From positions 1-64,000 of the forward strand of contig JAJEQR010000013.1 in NCBI GenBank assembly GCA_020687485.1: DNA of 64,000 bases. Direction: 5' to 3'. The notes under the pieces were generated by a model. That model had not been told where the DNA came from and searched no databases. It worked only from the letters and a program-made list of their open reading frames with translations. Shown here one piece after another: positions 17,580 through 25,795 of the stretch (position 1 is its first letter; each line of letters starts with the position of its first letter). The stretch comes from Hominifimenecus microfluidus (GTDB lineage: Bacteria > Bacillota > Clostridia > Lachnospirales > Lachnospiraceae). The position numbers were made by a program, and so were the translations under genes.

Positions 17580-18434
17580 ATGCAGGTCATAAAAAGAAAG
17601 GCAGCGGTTCCGATTCCTGCCTCTGCGTTTGAAGAGAGCCGGGATACCGTTGTGTACTGGCTGTCCGGAGCAGGATTTCTTGTTCATAGCCGCAGTACGA
17701 ATATTCTCATTGATCCGGTTCTGATGAAAAAAGAAGAAAAAAATCCAGAAGAAGGGACACCGGCAATCAGTGAAATCGGTTTGCCGCTGAAGACAGAGAT
17801 TCCTCTCGACATGTCGGAAATTCCAAATAATTGTCAGGTGTTATATACGCATGCGGACGGAGATCATATGGGACCAATGACAGCAAAGGCGCTGGCTGCG
17901 AAAAAGATTACGATGACGGGAACGCTGGCAGTATTTGAACGTTTGGTCAGGCAGGGAATTCCACAGGAACAGATGGAAGTGCTTCGTGTCTGGGAGACAA
18001 AACAGATCGGAGATGTCCTGGTGGAATCGATGCCGGCAGATCATCCCTGGCAGCTGAAGGATCTGGCGCGGGGCGGGCGACCTTATCGCATGGGTGATTG
18101 CTGCGGATTTATTCTGAATACGCCGGATGGGCGAATTTATTTTCTGGGAGACACACGCCTAATGGAGGAACACCTTCGAATCCCTCCCGTGGATCTTCTG
18201 GCACTTGATGTATCCACCTGCGAGTATCACCTGAATCATACATCGGCAGTGGTACTGGCGAATCATTTCCTTCAGGCAGATCTGATACCGTTCCATTATG
18301 GAACGTATGATGCGCCTCAGATTGCAGCACATTGCGGTGAACCGGAGGAAGTTTATGACAAGATTATCGGTGGAAATGAACGTGGATTTATCCCGGCGCC
18401 GGGAGAAGCATTTTTGCTGAGAAGAAAAATTTAA
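17580..18434 (+). CDS. MBL-fold metal-dependent hydrolase (UlaG-like)
   Basis: This 284-residue protein has the metallo-beta-lactamase fold. A GAGFLVHSRSTNILIDPVL N-terminal strand-turn is followed by the metal motif HADGDHMG (HxxxDH), a later His in PADHPW, Asp in FLGDTR and a C-terminal His in PFHYGTYD. This arrangement resembles UlaG-type lactonases and similar hydrolases. The start at 17580 is chosen because AGGAAG lies nine bases upstream; the in-frame ATG at 17538 falls inside the preceding hairpin. Its place after a TRAP transporter suggests it acts on the imported compound or a derivative. The exact reaction is unknown. Confidence 0.8.
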   Translation: MQVIKRKAAVPIPASAFEESRDTVVYWLSGAGFLVHSRSTNILIDPVLMKKEEKNPEEGTPAISEIGLPLKTEIPLDMSEIPNNCQVLYTHADGDHMGPMTAKALAAKKITMTGTLAVFERLVRQGIPQEQMEVLRVWETKQIGDVLVESMPADHPWQLKDLARGGRPYRMGDCCGFILNTPDGRIYFLGDTRLMEEHLRIPPVDLLALDVSTCEYHLNHTSAVVLANHFLQADLIPFHYGTYDAPQIAAHCGEPEEVYDKIIGGNERGFIPAPGEAFLLRRKI

Positions 18435-18482
18435 AAGCCCAAAGAATGTAAACTGATCTGCTGAAGAATGGCAGTTGTATTG

Positions 18483-18515
18483 AACCGGCAGGGAAAGTAA
18501 ATTTCCCTACCGGTT
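18483..18515. terminator. Hairpin terminator between convergent genes
   Basis: AACCGGCAGGGAAA (18483-18496) pairs with TTTCCCTACCGGTT (18502-18515). A weaker outer stem (CTGAAGAAT at 18462 with ATTCTTCAG at 18522) extends it. It lies between convergent stop codons at 18434 and 18544, so it probably ends transcription from both sides, though T-runs are weak. Confidence 0.55.
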
Positions 18516-18543
18516 GGGACTATTCTTCAGTTTGTGTAAATCC

Positions 18544-19467
18544 TTAAAACCAGTTTCGATCTTCATAAGGAGTATCTTCGACACCCTTGACATTCAGGTT
18601 GGCAACCATACGGTCGAGTTTGCCTTTCCACATTTTCTTAAACCATTCAGTGTGCCCGAACCATTTGACAAGGATAGGGCTAATTGCATAATAGGTGCGG
18701 ATAAATGCTCTTCCATACCATGTTTCAGCCAAAGTATAGTCACGAAAACGGCGAAGTGTCCACACTTGGGGGCAATCATAAGAGCCATATACAGCAGTGG
18801 CAACATAACAGCCAGTCATCGGTTTTCCTGTTGCGTTCTTGTCAATTAGTTCTTGTATAAATGCTTCATCTTTGTGCACCTCCTGAATCTGCTTCAACTC
18901 GGTTAAAAATGCAGACCGTGCGGAGTTCATTAGTTGAATCGTCCAGTTACGACTACCTACAGTCAGTCCAGATGCTTTCGTGTTGTACACAAATGTAACT
19001 GCGTACATTTTTCCTATAGCATCACTTATTTGTCGCAGAACTTTTTCCTTATCTTCGGTTGTTTCCTCGTAGTAATCGTTAATTACTGAGATTGACTTAT
19101 TCAGTACGTCAAATTTCTGCTGCCTTTTGTAATATTCACTGTCAGTAAGAGACAGCATTGCTTTTCCAAAAGAACTGAAAAACACGGCTTCCATATTACT
19201 AGGAGAATTTTGCTCCACCATGTTGTAATATCGCTCAACCTCTTCCCAATCGTCTTTACCGAGAGCTCTTCTGGCGTTGGCAAGGTACTTTTCGACAAAA
19301 GCGCTATTGTCAACCTTAACTGTACCTTGAACGTCCACCGTTCCTTCGATCATAAGACGTTTGGCTTCTTCGACAGAGTATTTGCATCCGCAACTTTGGC
19401 ATACAAACACGCCGTCTTCTTTAATCAAGTCTGTACTTCCGCACATCTCACATGTTAGTTGCTTCAT
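18544..19467 (-). CDS. Zinc-ribbon protein with CFI-box C-terminal domain
   Basis: The 307-residue protein starts with a TFIIB-like zinc ribbon (CEMCGS at residue 6 and CQSCGC at 23). A helical, TPR-like middle region follows. The C-terminal domain beginning CYVATAVYGSYDCPQV near residue 222 is the Cys-Phe-Ile box type, here with Tyr for Phe, and continues with LRRFRD, GRAFIRTYY and SPILVKWF. The final gene of a three-gene operon, it lies 17 bases after a membrane protein gene. Zinc ribbon, membrane protein and SPFH protein together resemble B. subtilis ydjG-ydjH-ydjI. The role is unknown; a link to envelope stress is suggested only by analogy. Confidence 0.7.
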   Translation of the reverse strand: MKQLTCEMCGSTDLIKEDGVFVCQSCGCKYSVEEAKRLMIEGTVDVQGTVKVDNSAFVEKYLANARRALGKDDWEEVERYYNMVEQNSPSNMEAVFFSSFGKAMLSLTDSEYYKRQQKFDVLNKSISVINDYYEETTEDKEKVLRQISDAIGKMYAVTFVYNTKASGLTVGSRNWTIQLMNSARSAFLTELKQIQEVHKDEAFIQELIDKNATGKPMTGCYVATAVYGSYDCPQVWTLRRFRDYTLAETWYGRAFIRTYYAISPILVKWFGHTEWFKKMWKGKLDRMVANLNVKGVEDTPYEDRNWF

Positions 19468-19484
19468 TTCCTTTTCCCTCCAAA

Positions 19485-20153
19485 TTATTTCAAAATTTTG
19501 ATTTTTCTGTTTCGTTCGTCTAAAAGCAAATTAAGTTCGGCAATAATTTTTGCTTTGTTCGTAGCAGATTTTAGTTCACCAATTTTTGCAGTGATCTGAT
19601 CTTCAATATCTGCTATCTGCTCGGTACTCATAGGATCAGAATAACGGATTTTCTCTTTCAACTGTGCCAATGCTGATTTTGTTGCTGTATCTGTTTCAGC
19701 CTCAGTCAGTGTTTCAACCTCGGTTTGCAGTTTCTTAATATAGAAAGTTTTTTTCTGCACTTTTGCAGATCCCCGTTCAATTTCGCTACGACCGGCATTG
19801 GAGACAATCATACAAACGGCAGATGTGCTTGCAATTACGGAACAGGCAACGCCGGCACTCCAAACTGGAAGTACAGGGATAAACAGAAATATGGCAAAGG
19901 CGATGATCTGAACTACAAGATATACAATGCCAATATGAACGACTGGGAAACCAAGAAATTTACTTTTTAAAGACCCAGAGCGTTTAAAAGCCGCTTTCCA
20001 AATAGTAATTTGAGCAGCAAACGCCAGCACGGTAAAGCCATAGGAGACCCAAAATGCTGTAGTTTTTGCCGAAGGGACGGCAAATGCAATTATGCTGATC
20101 AAGACGAATAGGATGCCAAGAATGATATAGCCCTTTGAGCTGTCCTTTTTCAT
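19485..20153 (-). CDS. Four-helix membrane protein with cytoplasmic coiled coil
   Basis: The 222-residue product has hydrophobic segments near residues 10-26, 34-55, 70-95 and 100-118. A charged, probably coiled-coil C-terminal half follows, rich in Lys/Glu/Leu, with heptad-like LAQLKEKI and IADIEDQITAKIGEL. The start at 20153 is chosen because GGGAG lies eight bases upstream and the longer frame would overlap the preceding gene. It sits between the SPFH gene and the CFI-box gene and resembles the ydjH position in B. subtilis. It probably forms a membrane complex with the SPFH protein; this is inference. Confidence 0.65.
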   Translation of the reverse strand: MKKDSSKGYIILGILFVLISIIAFAVPSAKTTAFWVSYGFTVLAFAAQITIWKAAFKRSGSLKSKFLGFPVVHIGIVYLVVQIIAFAIFLFIPVLPVWSAGVACSVIASTSAVCMIVSNAGRSEIERGSAKVQKKTFYIKKLQTEVETLTEAETDTATKSALAQLKEKIRYSDPMSTEQIADIEDQITAKIGELKSATNKAKIIAELNLLLDERNRKIKILK

Positions 20154-20155
20154 TA

Positions 20156-21328
20156 TTAGAACTCCCTCTTTGCGCCGCATTTGGGACAAAACTTGCCGGG
20201 TTTGATGAACTTAAAGCCGCATTTTACACAGGTGTCTGATGTTGTCTGTGGTGCGCCGCACTCATCGCAGAATGCCGCACCAGGTGTCAGTTCAGCTCCG
20301 CATTGGTCGCAGAAGCGGTTTGCTGTCACTTGCGTTTGTTTCGCCATCCCCACAAATGCGTCAGATACAGCTCCGCCAACCATGCTGCCGACCGTTCCGC
20401 CAACACCAGCCATCATCCCCAGTCCGATGCCCATACTAGAAAACTGGCCTGCACCTTCATTTTTGGCGGCATCCTGTGCCACATCGAATCCGCGTTCCTG
20501 CTGATAGGTATAGCCCTCCTGTATCCGCTTAGTAGCTTGTGCCTGAGAATCAATAACAACTTTCTGGGCTTCAGTCTGTGCGTGGATTACATCGGTCTGC
20601 TGCTTCAGCTTTGCCTCCGCTATATCGGCATACTGGCGAAAATGCAGATCCTTAAACTTTTCATACTGCGGATCGCCGTCCGGCTTAACCACTGTAGTGA
20701 CATAGAAACGTTTGAGCTGCACGCCATAATCAAGAAAGTCAGGAGCCAGCCTCTGTTGGATATCTGCTGAAAATGTCTCAAGGTTTTCGTCAATCTCGAA
20801 GATATTGATGGCATTAGTGCGCATCGTCTGAGCAATGTAGGTTTTCACCTTCGTCATCAGGATACTGCGAAAATAAGTAGTCAACTGTTGACGATTCAGA
20901 ACTCGTTCTGTACCGACTAATTTGACCAACAATTTGCGGGAATCATCTACGCAGAGAGACATTTCACCACTCGCGCCAATGGAAAGTGGGAACTTGTAGG
21001 TGGGCTCTACATACTGTACCTTGCTGTCCGTTCCCCAGCGAATTGCCATTTGCTCGGTTTTGTTGATGAAATAAACCTCGCAGTGGAATGCGCTTTCACC
21101 GCCTGTTGGAATGTTGATCAGATGGCGCAAAATAGGGATATTCTCTGTTTCCAGCGTGTATCGTCCCGGTCCGAATAAATCCAGTGCCTGTCCATTCAGA
21201 AAAAGGATTGCCTCCTGTGCTTCGTGGACAATTAACTGAGACGATGTGTTGAAGTCTTCGCATGGGTGCTTCCAAATGAAGGTGCTGTTATCGCCTTCGT
21301 ATTTGATTACCGAAGCGATTGCTACCAT
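20156..21328 (-). CDS. SPFH-domain protein with C-terminal zinc ribbons (YdjI-like)
   Basis: Residues 1-250 form an SPFH/virion-core-protein-type domain of the YdjI family, starting VIKYEGDNSTFIWKHP with FGPGRYTLET near residue 54. An alanine/glutamine-rich helix and a glycine-rich low-complexity stretch (to about 325) follow. Two zinc ribbons end the protein: CDQCG with CDECG, and CVKCG with CPKCG. In B. subtilis, YdjI helps bring the PspA-like protein YdjF to the membrane. A strong AGGAGG site precedes the ATG, and a promoter with a palindrome over its -10 lies upstream. It is the first gene of the minus-strand operon. Confidence 0.85.
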   Translation of the reverse strand: MVAIASVIKYEGDNSTFIWKHPCEDFNTSSQLIVHEAQEAILFLNGQALDLFGPGRYTLETENIPILRHLINIPTGGESAFHCEVYFINKTEQMAIRWGTDSKVQYVEPTYKFPLSIGASGEMSLCVDDSRKLLVKLVGTERVLNRQQLTTYFRSILMTKVKTYIAQTMRTNAINIFEIDENLETFSADIQQRLAPDFLDYGVQLKRFYVTTVVKPDGDPQYEKFKDLHFRQYADIAEAKLKQQTDVIHAQTEAQKVVIDSQAQATKRIQEGYTYQQERGFDVAQDAAKNEGAGQFSSMGIGLGMMAGVGGTVGSMVGGAVSDAFVGMAKQTQVTANRFCDQCGAELTPGAAFCDECGAPQTTSDTCVKCGFKFIKPGKFCPKCGAKREF

Positions 21329-21353
21329 AGATGAACCTCCTTTACTTTTCTCT

Positions 21354-21384
21354 AAAAGTATACTTTTCTAACAAATTTAGTCAA
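21354..21384 (-). promoter_or_regulatory. Promoter of the ydjI-like operon with palindromic operator
   Basis: On the minus strand TTGACT (21384-21379) and TATACT (21362-21357) are 16 bases apart. A perfect 14-base palindrome, AAAAGTATACTTTT (21354-21367), covers the -10 box, an arrangement typical of repressor sites. The predicted transcript start is about 20 bases before the ATG. Confidence 0.6.
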
Positions 21385-21722
21385 AGTGAATATCTATATT
21401 GATTATACTATGTTTCAGAATCAAAATCCACTTCTTTTCGCCTTTTATTCGGAATAACACTTTCCTGTGAAACAGTCCTTTTTTGTAGCCGAATGTAAAG
21501 AACTCTATGGAAATGAAAGCGATATATTACGAGCAGATATCTATACACACATTGAAACGGTTAAAAAGTAGTTGTGACGCATCAAAATACAGAAAGAAAT
21601 CGTATTTGTCATGGAATCGGCTGAAAAAACGCAGTTACAGAAATCTCTGGAATAACTATATACACTTGTGGAAAGACACAGCTATTCTAAAAATATAGCT
21701 CGATGCCATTTTGACATAAGAC
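21385..21722. other. Intergenic stretch without a supportable gene
   Basis: Only A/T-rich sequence and a 63-codon open frame at 21507-21698 are present. The latter has no clear ribosome site or recognisable motif. Short frames here read like decayed coding sequence broken by stops (for example at 21488-21570), but I cannot name a parent gene. Confidence 0.4.
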
Positions 21723-21772
21723 AGGGCTGCTGCCAAGTAAAAAATATTTGCTAATGCGACAGCCCTGTTTCT
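21723..21772 (-). terminator. Terminator of the GH127 gene
   Basis: ACAGGGCTG (21723-21731) pairs with CAGCCCTGT (21762-21770). The loop is long (30 bases). It lies about 65 bases beyond the minus-strand GH127 stop codon, and a T-run on the plus side also permits termination of plus-strand transcripts. Confidence 0.5.
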
Positions 21773-21837
21773 ATTTCGTGTTGTTTGCGGAAACCGATGT
21801 GATTTTTGGAACTGTCAGGAAGAGAAGCTTGTGGATC

Positions 21838-23781
21838 TTACTCCTGCATCCAGATCTTCATATGTGTCCGGCCGCGGTTGCACCAGGCGTAATACGGAAT
21901 CGCCTGAAGTACAGCTTCTTTCTCTTCCGGCGGGTAGTCTGAGTACAGATCATCCATCGGCTTTAAGCGGCGTCCGGCAATCTTCAACGCGACAACTCCG
22001 CCTAGCAGATCTGCGTTGAAGGGCAGTGCCTCAATAGCAGCATCACGGGGAATTCGAAGCGCGGAGAGATCTTCCCCATTATCGATTCCCTCGAACGCGT
22101 AGACGATCGGGCCGCGCATCAGAGCCACGCATCCGGCGTCTGCGCGGACAAGCGGATTGGCGTAGATTCTTCTCACCGGCAGATCCATGCGGCAGATCAC
22201 GGTATCACCGGGGTTCCAGGCGCGGGAAAGTTCCCAGTAGCCCTTTTCATTGACTGTGCTTTTGGAAACATTTTCGCCATTTACCGTTACGGTCATGCTG
22301 TGGCACCAGCCGGGATGACGGATCGCCAGCGTGAAGGTCGCGTTCGGATTCTTTGGAGAAACTGTATAAGTGAGCGTGCCGTCCCAGGGATAATTTCCTT
22401 CCAGCTTCACGATTCCGCCGCCTGCAAAGTCAAAGTCCGCACTTCCGCCGAGGAAGAGATGCGAGTAGATCGTATTTCCTCCGCAGGACCAGGTATAGGA
22501 ACCAATGGAAGTCACCAGACGGGCCAGGTTCGGCGGGCAGCAGGCGCAGTCATACCAGCCGATGCGCTCCGGCGTGTATTCTTCTGAGCCGTAGGCGTAT
22601 GCAGTAGAGCAGGCATCCGGGTCGGCTTCCAGCTGATTAATATAGAAGAATTTCTTACCGTCCAGCTGCATGCCGCTTAAAACGCCGTTATAGAGCGCGC
22701 GCTCCATAACATCCGCGTAGCGGCGATCCGGATCGGCCTCTAACATCTGCCGTGCGAAGAAGCAGACGCCGACAGCCGCGCAGGTCTCCGCGTAGGCGCT
22801 GTCGTTCGGCAGATCGTAATCCGTCGAGAAGGATTCCCCCTGATGGGTCGCTCCGATTCCGCCGGTAATATACATCCGGCGCTTTGTCATGTTGTCCCAG
22901 ACTTTCCGGCAGGCTTCCATCAGAGTTTCATCCTGATTGGCGGCTGCGATATCGGCCGCGCCGGTGTAAAGATACATGCAGCGGACGGCATGACCCTCCG
23001 CCGTATCCTGTTCCCGCACGGGGGCATGATTCTGTGCGTAGGTGATCAGCTGGCGGTTGATATAACTGTTCGGATCTCCGCCGCGGGCGTCAGCTTCTTT
23101 CTTAAAGAAATCGGGGTCCTGACCACGCTTGTCAATAAAGTAGGACGCAAGCTTCCGATAGCGGTCTTCACCGGTGACGCGGTAGAGACGCATCAGCGCC
23201 AGTTCGATCTCTTCATGACCGGGAATGCCGGGAACCTTTCCTTCTTCATCGCCGAAACGGCGGTCGATATGATCGCAGAGACGGCAGCAGATATCGAGAA
23301 GCTTTGTCTTGCCGGTCGCCTCGTAGTAAGCAACCGCCGCTTCCGTCATGTGTCCGGCGCAGTACATTTCATGGCAGTCGCCGAGATCCTTCCAGCGCAT
23401 CTCCGGTTCTGCCACGATAAAGTATGTATCCAGGTAGCCGTCCGGCTTTTGAACTCGTCCAATCAGGTCGATAATTTCATCCGCTCTTGCTTCCAGCTCC
23501 GCATCCGGCTGCACGGTCAGCGAGTAGGCGACTGCTTCCAGCCACTTGGCCAGATCACTGTCCTGGAATACGCGGCCGTAGTAAGTGCCTTCGATTTCCC
23601 CGGCGGCAATCCGGTAGTTCCGGATTACATGACTGGGGCGGATATCCGGAATCTCATCATGCAGAACCTTCTCCTGGTATGGTATCATCGTGTGGATGAC
23701 GGTATTCTGAACCGGGGAGAAGAATGGATCCCGGATTGTAACCTGCTTCAGCGAGAGAAAATGATTTGTTTTTTCTACCAT
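21838..23781 (-). CDS. Glycoside hydrolase family 127 (beta-L-arabinofuranosidase)
   Basis: The 647-residue protein matches GH127 enzymes such as Bifidobacterium HypBA1, which release beta-1,2-linked arabinofuranose. There is an (alpha/alpha)6 barrel N-terminal region (GGIGATHQGESFSTDYDLPN near residue 306). The YAETCAAVG motif holds the acidic catalytic Glu, and the CACCPPNLAR cluster holds the zinc-bound nucleophilic Cys. Beta-sandwich C-terminal domains follow (KNPNATFTLAIRHPGW). No signal peptide is present, so it acts inside the cell on imported oligosaccharides. The start at 23781 has AGGAGG nine bases upstream; the longer frame to 23829 lacks such a site. No sugar transporter is adjacent. 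Confidence 0.92.
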   Translation of the reverse strand: MVEKTNHFLSLKQVTIRDPFFSPVQNTVIHTMIPYQEKVLHDEIPDIRPSHVIRNYRIAAGEIEGTYYGRVFQDSDLAKWLEAVAYSLTVQPDAELEARADEIIDLIGRVQKPDGYLDTYFIVAEPEMRWKDLGDCHEMYCAGHMTEAAVAYYEATGKTKLLDICCRLCDHIDRRFGDEEGKVPGIPGHEEIELALMRLYRVTGEDRYRKLASYFIDKRGQDPDFFKKEADARGGDPNSYINRQLITYAQNHAPVREQDTAEGHAVRCMYLYTGAADIAAANQDETLMEACRKVWDNMTKRRMYITGGIGATHQGESFSTDYDLPNDSAYAETCAAVGVCFFARQMLEADPDRRYADVMERALYNGVLSGMQLDGKKFFYINQLEADPDACSTAYAYGSEEYTPERIGWYDCACCPPNLARLVTSIGSYTWSCGGNTIYSHLFLGGSADFDFAGGGIVKLEGNYPWDGTLTYTVSPKNPNATFTLAIRHPGWCHSMTVTVNGENVSKSTVNEKGYWELSRAWNPGDTVICRMDLPVRRIYANPLVRADAGCVALMRGPIVYAFEGIDNGEDLSALRIPRDAAIEALPFNADLLGGVVALKIAGRRLKPMDDLYSDYPPEEKEAVLQAIPYYAWCNRGRTHMKIWMQE

Positions 23782-23867
23782 AAAAGGAACCTCCTGTATG
23801 ATAATATCTGCCGGCTTGCACGTTCGCAAGCGGCATACGAAATTTGTTTCACAGCCTGCTGATTATG

Positions 23868-23896
23868 ATGATGCCATAAGAACGCCAATATGTCAA
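23868..23896 (-). promoter_or_regulatory. Possible promoter of the GH127 gene
   Basis: Minus-strand TTGACA (23896-23891) and CATCAT (23873-23868) have a 17-base spacer. Between it and the start codon lies an inverted repeat around 23811-23835 (GCTTGC facing GCAAGC), a possible regulator site. The rest of the 256-base divergent gap shows no gene. Confidence 0.4.
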
Positions 23897-24037
23897 AGAA
23901 AAAAACAAAATAGACAAAAATATTTGCAAATGGAAAAAGGCGAAAATCTGTGCCTTGTAAAAAGAAAGGCGCAATGTTATCATGTAAGCAGAGTTTCACA
24001 TCTTTAGATATGCGGAGAAAGGAGTGCCAGGCGGTTT

Positions 24038-25714
24038 ATGATCAAAGAAAAAATTCCGGTGGGAATCTCGGACTTTGAGAAGATTCGGGAAGAGAGATGC
24101 TATTATGTCGATAAGACGGCTCTGATCCGTGAATTTCTGGAAAAAGGAGCTGCGGAAGTTACGTTGATTACGCGGCCGCGCCGATTCGGCAAGACATTGG
24201 CGCTCAGTATGATGGCCAGTTTCTTCGATATCCGAAGGGACAGCCGCCCGATTTTTGAAGGCCTGGAGATTTTGTCGGAAAGGCAGTTGTGTGCCAAATG
24301 GATGAATCAGTGGCCGGTAGTTTTTCTGTCTTTTAAAAATGTAGATGGTATGGATTTTTTATATGCCTACGGTCAGCTGGAATATGAGATTTCGTGTTTG
24401 TTTGAAAAACACAGATATCTTTTGGAGAGCAAAAACATCAGTGTTCCGGAGGCGGAACTGTTTGAAAAGATTCGAAACCGGCAGGGCAGTGCCGTAGAAG
24501 TATCTCGTTCTCTGCAGCTTTTGATGCAACTTCTGAATCGTTATTGCGGGAAAAAAGTAATTCTTCTGCTGGATGAATATGATGTGCCGCTGTCAAAGGC
24601 GAGTACGTATAATTATTATTCGGAGATGCTGGAGATTATCCGTGCGATGATGATTACAAGCCTGAAGGATAATGACACGCTTCAGTTTGCCATTGTAAGC
24701 GGATGCCTTAAAGTTTCCAAGGAAAGTATTTTTACCGGAGCTAATAATTTTGTATCGGATACGATCACAGCTTCGCGTCTGGATGAATATTTTGGCTTTA
24801 CGCAGAAGGATCTGGATCGTATTCTCCGGGATGCCGGGGCGGAGAAACATATGGAAGAAGTGAAGCGATGGTATGACGGTTATCATTTTGGCGAATGTGA
24901 CGTGTACTGCCCGTGGGATGTTATGAATTATTTGCGGGATCTTCAGAAGAATCCGGAGGCAAAGCCTGTGGAATACTGGAGAAATACCAGCGATAACGCT
25001 ATTATTCGTTCCTTTATTGATTATGCCGGAAGCAGTATCACGGGAAAGCTGGAAGTCCTGCTGTCAGGCGGATATATTGTAGAGCCGATCGAGGAGAATC
25101 TCACGTATGATTATCTCCATTCATCGGAGGAAAATCTATGGAGTGTTCTTTACCTGACCGGATATTTGACCCGTGTGCGTGAGCAGGAGTTAAAGGCCTG
25201 TCTGCCGAGAGGAAGTGTAGCGCTTGTAATTCCCAATGAAGAAGTGCGTGAGATTTTTGCGGCAACGATTGTCCGGTGGTTTGGAGAAAATGCAAGGACC
25301 TGGAATCGAAAGGCACTGTTTGATGCTGTATGGGAAGGTGACACGGCTGTTATTAACGAAGAGATGAATCGGTTGTTGCGGAAGACGATCAGTTATCATG
25401 ATTATCGGGAGGATTATTACCACGCGTTTCTTGCTGGTATCTTTGCCGGTGCTGGCTATATGGTAGAGTCCAACCGGGAGCATGGTGAAGGACGCAGCGA
25501 TATCGTGATCTCTGATTCGGAAAATGGTCGGGTGGCAATTTTTGAAGCAAAGTGTTCTCGTACTCCGGAGGATATGGAGCCAGACTGTGACCGGGCGCTG
25601 CATCAGATGGCAGAGCGCGGATATGCGAAAGATTATGAAGATACTTTCCGGCAGGTGCTTTGCTATGGAATTGCGTTCTATAAGAAGCGGTGCTGTGTGG
25701 AGATGCAGGCATAG
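24038..25714 (+). CDS. AAA-family ATPase with PD-(D/E)XK nuclease-like domain
   Basis: The 558-residue protein joins an AAA-ATPase-like domain to a C-terminal PD-(D/E)XK domain (the DUF1703 pair). The P-loop is RPRRFGKT at residues 46-53, and the LLLDEYDVPL Walker B near residue 174 is typical. The nuclease-like motif is visible near residue 490-505 as GEGRSDIVI followed by IFEAKCS. Such genes are abundant, often multicopy, in gut Bacteroidetes and Clostridia, and their role is unsettled. Nothing in the neighbourhood suggests a defence system. It starts divergently from the GH127 gene with a GGAG site. Confidence 0.85.
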   Translation: MIKEKIPVGISDFEKIREERCYYVDKTALIREFLEKGAAEVTLITRPRRFGKTLALSMMASFFDIRRDSRPIFEGLEILSERQLCAKWMNQWPVVFLSFKNVDGMDFLYAYGQLEYEISCLFEKHRYLLESKNISVPEAELFEKIRNRQGSAVEVSRSLQLLMQLLNRYCGKKVILLLDEYDVPLSKASTYNYYSEMLEIIRAMMITSLKDNDTLQFAIVSGCLKVSKESIFTGANNFVSDTITASRLDEYFGFTQKDLDRILRDAGAEKHMEEVKRWYDGYHFGECDVYCPWDVMNYLRDLQKNPEAKPVEYWRNTSDNAIIRSFIDYAGSSITGKLEVLLSGGYIVEPIEENLTYDYLHSSEENLWSVLYLTGYLTRVREQELKACLPRGSVALVIPNEEVREIFAATIVRWFGENARTWNRKALFDAVWEGDTAVINEEMNRLLRKTISYHDYREDYYHAFLAGIFAGAGYMVESNREHGEGRSDIVISDSENGRVAIFEAKCSRTPEDMEPDCDRALHQMAERGYAKDYEDTFRQVLCYGIAFYKKRCCVEMQA

Positions 25715-25731
25715 GATTAGAAAACTATTGA

Positions 25732-25775
25732 GAATACAGGAAATCCCCTCCTTACGGAGGGGATTTCCTGTATTC
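25732..25775. terminator. Bidirectional terminator with 20-base perfect stem
   Basis: GAATACAGGAAATCCCCTCC (25732-25751) and its exact complement (25756-25775) surround a TTAC loop. It sits between convergent stop codons (25714 and 25796) and should terminate both transcripts, although T-runs are short. Confidence 0.75.
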
Positions 25776-25795
25776 AACTATCTTTAAGCTTATCG

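Noticed and set aside
21507-21698. A 63-codon frame between the SPFH operon and the GH127 gene
   Set aside because: It has no ribosome site, an A/T-driven composition and no recognisable motif. It is left as possible decay rather than a gene.
22843-23862. A 339-codon plus-strand frame inside the GH127 gene
   Set aside because: It is antisense to the clear GH127 protein and lacks any domain or ribosome site.
24038-25714. The AAA/PD-(D/E)XK protein as part of an antiphage defence system
   Set aside because: It stands alone between a glycosidase and a peptidase. This domain pair is common and multicopy in gut bacteria without a proven defence role, and no partner gene is near.
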